NCBI GenBank assembly: GCA_900471525.1
Contig: UCEZ01000049.1
Coordinates: forward strand, 44,040-108,039
Direction: 5' to 3'
Length of the DNA: 64,000 nucleotides
DNA from: Hyphomicrobiales bacterium
GTDB lineage: Bacteria > Pseudomonadota > Alphaproteobacteria > Rhizobiales > Rhizobiaceae
Of the stretch, positions 58,655-64,000 are shown one piece after another. The notes below the pieces were generated by a model, which did not search any database, was not told where the DNA came from, and saw only the letters and a list, made by a program, of their open reading frames with translations. How positions within the stretch are numbered: position 1 is the stretch's first letter; the number at the start of each line of letters is the position of its first letter. The translations under genes were made by a program, and so were the position numbers.

Positions 58655-58718
58655 AACTTCCACGGGTTGCCCCACAGCGACCTCAACGCTGCGCGTCTAC
58701 CAATTCCGCCACGACCGC
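58634..58718 (-). tRNA. tRNA-Leu (anticodon GAG)
   Basis: 85 nt with encoded CCA. Acceptor GCGGTCG/CGACCGC, D-arm AATTGGTAGA, anticodon stem CAGCG/CGCTG around loop TTGAGGT (anticodon GAG), long variable arm as in class II tRNAs, and T-loop TTCGAGT. The prophage enters at its 3' end and leaves it intact. Confidence 0.95.
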
Positions 58719-58912
58719 ATCGTGGTAGGTGCCGAATTGCTCCGGCGGGGGTGCATGTAGCAAAAGCATTTGGGGTGCACAAGGGCAGGATGACAGAAAG
58801 TTGACGGCTACCTCAACTATTTCAACAGGCTGTTTGCCGACCGCCTGAGAATGCTGGACTCTTGGCGTTTCGCATACCATTTAGAAAACAAATCAAAGGG
58901 ATTGTCAGGCTC

Positions 58913-59671
58913 ATGCAACGCGAAAACCTCGAGAAAACATTCTTCGCTGCCGACGGCTGTCCGCCGGTTCGATGGAGAATCGCCCCCTCGCCTGTCGAAT
59001 ATGCGGAGGCCATAGAGACAATGGAGCGTGAGGCGGCGGCAATTGCTGCCGGAGATTCGGACGAACTCGTCTGGCTGGTGGAGCATCCGCCACTCTATAC
59101 CGCCGGCACCAGCGCCGATGCCGCCGATCTCGTCATGCCCGACCGGTTTCCGGTGTTCCAGACCGGCCGCGGCGGCGAATACACCTATCATGGGCCGGGA
59201 CAGCGGGTCGTCTACGTCATGCTCGATCTCAAGCGCCGCAAGCAGGACGTCCGCGCCTTCGTCGCCGCCCTCGAAAGCCTCGTCATCGAAACGCTTGGCA
59301 GCATGAATGTTCGTGGCGAACGGCGCGAGGATCGCGTCGGCGTCTGGGTACGGCGTCCGGAGCGACCTGCCCTGCCCGACGGTTCGATGGCGGAAGACAA
59401 GATTGCCGCGATCGGCATCCGCCTGCGCAGATGGGTGAGCTTCCACGGAATGTCATTGAACGTCGATCCTAATCTTGATCATTTCGGCGGCATCGTGCCC
59501 TGCGGCATTCGCGGCTACGGGGTCACCAGCCTGGTCGATCTCGGGCTGCCGGTGATGATGACCGATGTCGATATCAAGCTTCGCCAGTCCTTCGAGGATA
59601 TTTTCGGCCCCACCGTCAATGAAGACGGCTGTCTGCGGTCCGATCAGGAGAACAGCCGGTCCGTCGCATAG
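58913..59671 (+). CDS. lipB: Octanoyl-ACP:protein octanoyltransferase
   Basis: 252 residues. Signature [12 protein letters not shown], the catalytic Lys in [19 protein letters not shown] and catalytic Cys in GIVPCGI. It transfers octanoate from ACP to lipoyl domains, the first step of lipoate synthesis, in the cytosol. The ATG at 58913 (MQREN) is chosen; the frame runs a little further upstream without support. Its 3' end overlaps the convergent M50 gene by 28 bp. Confidence 0.92.
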   Translation: MQRENLEKTFFAADGCPPVRWRIAPSPVEYAEAIETMEREAAAIAAGDSDELVWLVEHPPLYTAGTSADAADLVMPDRFPVFQTGRGGEYTYHGPGQRVVYVMLDLKRRKQDVRAFVAALESLVIETLGSMNVRGERREDRVGVWVRRPERPALPDGSMAEDKIAAIGIRLRRWVSFHGMSLNVDPNLDHFGGIVPCGIRGYGVTSLVDLGLPVMMTDVDIKLRQSFEDIFGPTVNEDGCLRSDQENSRSVA

Positions 59672-60906
59672 ACGACGGCATAGCCGTGCAGAACCACTGC
59701 CGCGTAGAGGCCAAGTCCGCTGACGATGCGCTGGCCGTCCGTCATTTCATCGAGACGATGACGCGGCTTCACGCCGCCCTGCCCCATCATGCTGAGCAAC
59801 GCGAAGACGGCAAGGCCCGCCAGCAGTGCCGGCGATGAGATGCCAATACGCCAGCCGACCCCGAGAATGACCAGGGTCACGAGGAAACTTCCCATCATCC
59901 GGCTGATGCGTGAACGGAACACCTGCCTCAGAACCTGACCGCCATCGAAACGGTTCATCGGCAGAAGATTGAGAAGATTGAAGGCGCCGAGGATCAGCAG
60001 GAAGACCAGTATGGCCGGGCCTGACACGAAGGCCAGCACTCCTTCGCCGCCGGCCTCGTGCAGCGCAATGGCGACGGGAATGAAGAACGCCGACATGCCG
60101 GCCCCCATCAAGGCGCAAGTGGCGACCTCGAACAGGGAATTATAGGGTCTGCCGCCGATGGCGATACCGCCGAGCAACGGTACGAAGATCATCCGGACCG
60201 TCTTATGGCCGAAGGCGCGATAAGCGGCCATGTGTCCCAGTTCATGAAGTACGATGACAACGGTCAGCAGCGCCGACAACATCAGACCATTGTGGGTGAG
60301 ACCGAAGAACGGCCAAAGCAGCAACGTGGACAGGAGAGCGAGACCAAATTGGACAAGCGGATGCTCAAATGTGGCGCGCGCGGGCTTGCTCTGCCCAGTA
60401 TCGAGCCATTGACGCAGCGCTTTCACTTCGCGTCGCAATGCGAAGAAACGGAAGATCAGAAAGGCAAAGCCGCGGTAACGGTCCGTCTGCTCGATTGTCA
60501 GGTGGACCGTGTCGCCATCTTCCACGATCCGGCGTCGCTCGCGGAAATCCTTCCAGAACGAAGCGTCGAGAGCGCTGTCGTCGAGAACCAGGGCTTCGTA
60601 CTCGCTTCCGCCCGCCCTCTCCGTGATCTCGAAGGACCGGACGATCGGCTGGCCGTGCCGATCCAGGTGTGCGTAGGTTTGCTGCACACGATTTGCAGTC
60701 TCAGGCAGCACGCGGCTGGTCAGAACAGAATGATGCCAGTCGGCCGAAGGCCCAAGCGGAGAAACGGCGCTCCATACTTTATCCGCACCTGCCTGGAACG
60801 TTGCGCGCACCCGAACCGTGCGCAGCCCGAGCGGCACCGCCATCAGAAGCCATAGGAGGCCGATGTTGATGACCAGAAGCACGACCGCCGGTGTGTGCGT
60901 CGCCAT
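59644..60906 (-). CDS. M50 metallopeptidase with N-terminal SRPBCC-like domain
   Basis: 420 residues. One N-terminal helix (about 5-25), an SRPBCC/polyketide-cyclase-like domain (about 30-160; [20 protein letters not shown]), then a membrane protease: [17 protein letters not shown] with HExxH and [14 protein letters not shown] with the third ligand Asp. Site-2-type intramembrane protease architecture. GGAGAA precedes the ATG at 60906. The substrate is unknown; the SRPBCC part may sense a lipid. Confidence 0.78.
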   Translation of the reverse strand: MATHTPAVVLLVINIGLLWLLMAVPLGLRTVRVRATFQAGADKVWSAVSPLGPSADWHHSVLTSRVLPETANRVQQTYAHLDRHGQPIVRSFEITERAGGSEYEALVLDDSALDASFWKDFRERRRIVEDGDTVHLTIEQTDRYRGFAFLIFRFFALRREVKALRQWLDTGQSKPARATFEHPLVQFGLALLSTLLLWPFFGLTHNGLMLSALLTVVIVLHELGHMAAYRAFGHKTVRMIFVPLLGGIAIGGRPYNSLFEVATCALMGAGMSAFFIPVAIALHEAGGEGVLAFVSGPAILVFLLILGAFNLLNLLPMNRFDGGQVLRQVFRSRISRMMGSFLVTLVILGVGWRIGISSPALLAGLAVFALLSMMGQGGVKPRHRLDEMTDGQRIVSGLGLYAAVVLHGYAVVYATDRLFS

Positions 60907-61004
60907 GAGCGTTCTCCACTTGATCGTCAGCCGAACGCTAGCCGTAGAGCATGAACAAACCATGCAAGGATCCGGAATCGACCGGCTCCCCTGTTTTTAG
61001 AAGA

Positions 61005-61604
61005 TCACGCCGCCGCGACATGGTCTCCCGGCAGACCTGTCAGGATGCCGATCTGATCGAGCATCCTGCGCTCACGTGCCGTCAGATGGCTGCCGCGCGA
61101 CCGCGCGATCGCACTCATCACCCTGGTGATCAGCAGGATATCCGCTTTCTGCAACCCATGCTGCCTGCCGCGCAGCCCGGCCCAGATACCGACTTCCTCG
61201 GTCATCGCGACGCGGATCTGTTCCAGTGCAAATATCGAGAGACTGTCGGGAATATGCGTGGATAGATCGATAATATGAAACAGGAGGTCGAGTTCGATCC
61301 GTGAATTCACCACGCCGCGCGTCGAGATCATCGCGATCAGCCAATCGGCATTCCATTCGTCCATCGCTCCCTGCGGATAGCAGGTGCGAACAATGAAATC
61401 CGTCATAGTGTCGATGAAGTAGTGATGCCATTCAGGGCATTTTTCACTGCAGGAACTGTTGATCGCCAGGAGGATCACCGCGTCTTGCGACGAGGTGAGC
61501 CCCTGAACGAAGACATGCTCGCGCAGAATGCCGATATCATCGGTCGTCAAGCGCATCTTCCCGGCGATCACACATGCCGGATAAGAAAGACGAAGTTCAC
61601 CCAT
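61005..61604 (-). CDS. Conserved rhizobial hypothetical protein
   Basis: 199 residues, mostly helical: MRLTTDDIGILREHVFVQGL, EWHHYFIDTMTDFIVRTCYP, ILLITRVMSAIARSRGSHLT. It resembles unnamed Rhizobiales proteins with a helical-repeat look. Three cysteines cluster at about 53-61 (SSCSEKCPE), a possible metal site. Confidence 0.55.
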   Translation of the reverse strand: MGELRLSYPACVIAGKMRLTTDDIGILREHVFVQGLTSSQDAVILLAINSSCSEKCPEWHHYFIDTMTDFIVRTCYPQGAMDEWNADWLIAMISTRGVVNSRIELDLLFHIIDLSTHIPDSLSIFALEQIRVAMTEEVGIWAGLRGRQHGLQKADILLITRVMSAIARSRGSHLTARERRMLDQIGILTGLPGDHVAAA

Positions 61605-61699
61605 CGTTTCTCTCCCGTCTCATCATGAAACTGGGTCGAGACTAGGCCGAAGCCGTTTCCAATCCGGAAAGATTGAGTGTTAGCAAAGGCTTGATGGAT

Positions 61700-62680
61700 T
61701 CAATCAATTTTTACCATTAAACCAGCCCGACGTTCCCGCCAGATCATGAACAGGCCGGAGCCGACGATGATGGCGATGCCCAGCCATTTCGACAGCGTCG
61801 GGAACTCGCCAAAAATCAGGAACCCCAGGGCTGTCCCCGTAATGATCTCTAGGTAATGGAACGGGGCAAGCAAGGATACGGGTGCGGCCTGGAACGCCTT
61901 GACGACGAGGAGATGACCATATCCCGAAATCGTGCCGAGCGCGATGACGAGGACCCAGCCCAGAGTGGAATGCGGCAGCGATGGGACGAAATCCACCGAG
62001 CCGGCACTGTGGCCGATGGCAATCGCCACGATCATGAACAAAGAACCGCCGATGCCGGCGATCGTCTGCATCGTCAGGGGAGTGTCCGCACTGCCGACGA
62101 CCCGGTTCAACAGAAGATAGCAGGCAAACAGGAAGGCACAGAAGACCGGTAGCAGCGACTTCAGGCCGAATATCTCGAAGCTCGGCTGGATGACGATCAT
62201 CGCCCCGCCGAAGCCGATGACGATTGCCATCCAGCGCCGCCAGCCGACCTTTTCGCGCAGCACAAGCGCCGACAGGCAAGTGAGGATGAAGGGCTCGACG
62301 AAATAGATGGCGAAGACATCGGCGAGCGGCATGTATTTGACCGAAACGAAAAACAACAAGGCCGCCGCCGCAAGCAGGACTCCGCGCAGCAGATTGAACC
62401 AGAGCCGTTTCGGTTTCAGCGCGCGCAGGCCGCCGGTCGACAAAAGCATCGGCAGGACCGAAACCAGTTGGAAGAAGAACCGGTAGAACGTCACCTGCCC
62501 CGGCGACATGCCCTGGTAGACCGCCATGTATTTGGCGATCGCATCCATGCAGGGCAGGATGATCATGGCGAACAGCATGATCGCAAGACCTTGCATGACG
62601 GTATGGACTGGCGCGCCGGCAGTTCGGGTGGAAGCGGTCAAACTGGAATTCCCATTTTCGGCGTCGTCTGAAACCAGCAT
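61700..62680 (-). CDS. EamA/DMT-family transporter
   Basis: 326 residues with ten hydrophobic helices in two EamA halves: VLREKVGWRRWMAIVIGFGG ends the first, FGEFPTLSKWLGIAIIVGSG the second. Drug/metabolite exporters of the inner membrane; the substrate cannot be read. A shifted long frame over the same DNA (61704-62936) is not used. Confidence 0.88.
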   Translation of the reverse strand: MLVSDDAENGNSSLTASTRTAGAPVHTVMQGLAIMLFAMIILPCMDAIAKYMAVYQGMSPGQVTFYRFFFQLVSVLPMLLSTGGLRALKPKRLWFNLLRGVLLAAAALLFFVSVKYMPLADVFAIYFVEPFILTCLSALVLREKVGWRRWMAIVIGFGGAMIVIQPSFEIFGLKSLLPVFCAFLFACYLLLNRVVGSADTPLTMQTIAGIGGSLFMIVAIAIGHSAGSVDFVPSLPHSTLGWVLVIALGTISGYGHLLVVKAFQAAPVSLLAPFHYLEIITGTALGFLIFGEFPTLSKWLGIAIIVGSGLFMIWRERRAGLMVKID

Positions 62681-62827
62681 CGGCTAAAAGACGCTTTTGG
62701 CTGCATTTTTGGCGTGGAAGGGTGTCCAATCTGGCCGGAGGCCCTGTAAATTGCAACCGTGAAGTCTTCGACCGCAATCGCGGCCGCCCCGGAACCATCC
62801 AAGCCCAAAAGGCATAAGGAGAGACCG

Positions 62828-63226
62828 ATGCGTTTATCGACCGATACCGTTCTGACCATGCTTCGCCGGCCAAGCGACAATGATACGCTCGGAGGCCGCA
62901 TCTGGCGTGCCCGCGATGCGATAAATCTTTCGGCAAAGGAACTGGCGGACCGGCTGGGCGTTCGAACCGATACGATCTCCGCCTGGGAGCGCGACCGCTC
63001 CGAGCCGCGCACCAACCGCCTGTTCATGCTGGCCGGCGTGCTCGGGGTGACTCCGGCCTGGCTGATCGCCGGCATCGGCGAGGCGCCGAAGGACGATCTT
63101 TCGAACACCATTACCGGGCAATTGCGAGACCAGCTGGCGCAGGTCAAGAAATTGCACGAGCAGACCGGAAAAGCGATCACCGCCCTTGAGATGGAGATCA
63201 ACCGCGTCCTACAGGACATGCAATAG
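62828..63226 (+). CDS. XRE-family transcriptional regulator
   Basis: 132 residues. HTH_3 at about 25-75: INLSAKELADRLGVRTDTIS, AWERDRSEPRTNRLFMLAGV. A C-terminal coiled coil (about 95-130) for dimerisation. AAGGAGA precedes the ATG. It lies 88 bp before the formaldehyde dehydrogenase gene and might regulate it, though nothing proves that. Confidence 0.85.
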   Translation: MRLSTDTVLTMLRRPSDNDTLGGRIWRARDAINLSAKELADRLGVRTDTISAWERDRSEPRTNRLFMLAGVLGVTPAWLIAGIGEAPKDDLSNTITGQLRDQLAQVKKLHEQTGKAITALEMEINRVLQDMQ

Positions 63227-63314
63227 ATCACCAACCGATTCTGAGCCGATTCCGGCTTGAGCGCTGCCCAGCACTCTGCGATTGTGGCGCAAATTCATAC
63301 GAGGGAGAACACCT

Positions 63315-64000
63315 ATGGACGTACGCGCCGCTGTTGCCGTTCAGGCCGGCAAGCCATTGGAAATCATGACGGTTCAGCTGGACGGTCCGCGCGCCGGCGA
63401 AGTGCTGGTCGAGGTCAAGGCCACAGGCATCTGCCATACCGACGAATTCACCCTGTCGGGCGCCGATCCGGAAGGCCTGTTTCCCGCGATCCTCGGCCAT
63501 GAGGGTGCCGGTATCGTCGTCGATGTCGGTCCGGGCGTCACTTCGCTGAAGAAGGGCGATCACGTCATCCCGCTCTACACGCCGGAATGCCGCGAGTGCT
63601 ATTCCTGCCTGTCGCGCAAGACGAACCTGTGCACCTCGATCCGCGCCACCCAGGGTCAGGGCCTGATGCCGGACGGCACGAGCCGCTTCTCGATCGGTAA
63701 GGACAAGATCTTCCACTACATGGGCTGCTCGACCTTTGCGAACTTCACCGTTCTGCCGGAGATCGCGCTCGCCAAGGTCAATCCCGACGCCCCCTTCGAC
63801 AAGATCTGCTACATCGGCTGCGGCGTCACCACCGGCATCGGTGCCGTCATCAACACGGCAAAGGTCGAGGTCGGCTCGACCGCGATCGTCTTCGGTCTTG
63901 GCGGTATCGGCCTCAACGTGCTGCAGGGCCTACGCCTTGCCGGTGCCGACATGATCATCGGCGTCGACATCAACAATGACCGTAAGGCCTGGGGCGAAAA
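63315..64000 (+). CDS. frmA: S-(hydroxymethyl)glutathione dehydrogenase / class III alcohol dehydrogenase, 3' end outside window
   Basis: 228 codons are visible. Catalytic zinc ligands in [10 protein letters not shown] and LGHEGAGIV; structural zinc cysteines in [20 protein letters not shown] loop [11 protein letters not shown]. It oxidises the formaldehyde-glutathione adduct with NAD+, the first step of formaldehyde detoxification, giving S-formylglutathione. GAGGGAGAAC precedes the ATG. The gene is cut by the window edge, not truncated. Confidence 0.92.
   Translation, partial: MDVRAAVAVQAGKPLEIMTVQLDGPRAGEVLVEVKATGICHTDEFTLSGADPEGLFPAILGHEGAGIVVDVGPGVTSLKKGDHVIPLYTPECRECYSCLSRKTNLCTSIRATQGQGLMPDGTSRFSIGKDKIFHYMGCSTFANFTVLPEIALAKVNPDAPFDKICYIGCGVTTGIGAVINTAKVEVGSTAIVFGLGGIGLNVLQGLRLAGADMIIGVDINNDRKAWGE

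Noticed and set aside
61704..62936. Minus-strand frame of 410 codons
   Set aside because: Shifted frame over the EamA transporter, which has the expected ten helices in the other frame.

Overview
The window reads as a chromosomal segment of a member of the Rhizobiaceae (Rhizobium/Agrobacterium-like). The basis is GC-rich coding, an AapJQMP-type amino-acid transporter, a PhoX phosphatase, a DUF1515 protein and other rhizobial small-gene families. No species can be named from the sequence alone.

Left host flank (1-16311): the 3' end of a membrane protein, an isoprenylcysteine-methyltransferase-like protein, PhoX, a MerR regulator with a perfect inverted repeat near it, the Mg2+ channel MgtE, and a peptide-deformylase-like protein whose metal ligands are altered. 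Then comes an eight-gene minus-strand array, glyA-dsdA-folD-purU-aapJ-aapQ-aapM-aapP, divergent from a LysR gene. It links amino-acid import, D-serine deamination, and folate one-carbon flow to formate. A decayed integrase start (about 16.0-16.2 kb) marks an older insertion.

Prophage (16312-58654, about 42.3 kb): a complete-looking siphovirus with HK97-type packaging, integrated at the 3' end of tRNA-Leu(GAG). A 23-bp exact duplication (16312-16334 and 58632-58654) defines the ends. The right arm carries the plus-strand lysogeny genes: a CI-like repressor with palindromic operators on both sides, a divergent ribbon-helix-helix pair around three palindromes, Rha, two small Tat-signal proteins, and the tyrosine integrase next to attR. 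The minus strand from 52.8 kb downward carries early genes: a DnaB-type helicase and an O-like replication gene containing two triplets of ACGCGT at exact 11-bp spacing. It then carries HNH, small and large terminase, portal, protease, capsid, head-tail joining, tail tube, tail chaperones with a -1 slippery site, tape measure, tail tip, tail fibre, endolysin, holin and an SGNH protein. Three genes lie on the opposite strand inside the late operon; two of them encode retropepsin-like aspartic proteases. The left end (16.6-22.6 kb) is an accessory zone. It holds a zinc-ribbon/DUF3800 gene pair, a DUF3606-BrnA-like fusion, tandem small paralogues, and two copies of a roughly 190-bp structured element with a covarying hairpin.

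Right host flank (58634-64000): tRNA-Leu, lipB, an M50 metallopeptidase with an N-terminal SRPBCC-like domain, a conserved hypothetical, an EamA transporter, an XRE regulator, and the start of a glutathione-dependent formaldehyde dehydrogenase gene cut by the window edge.
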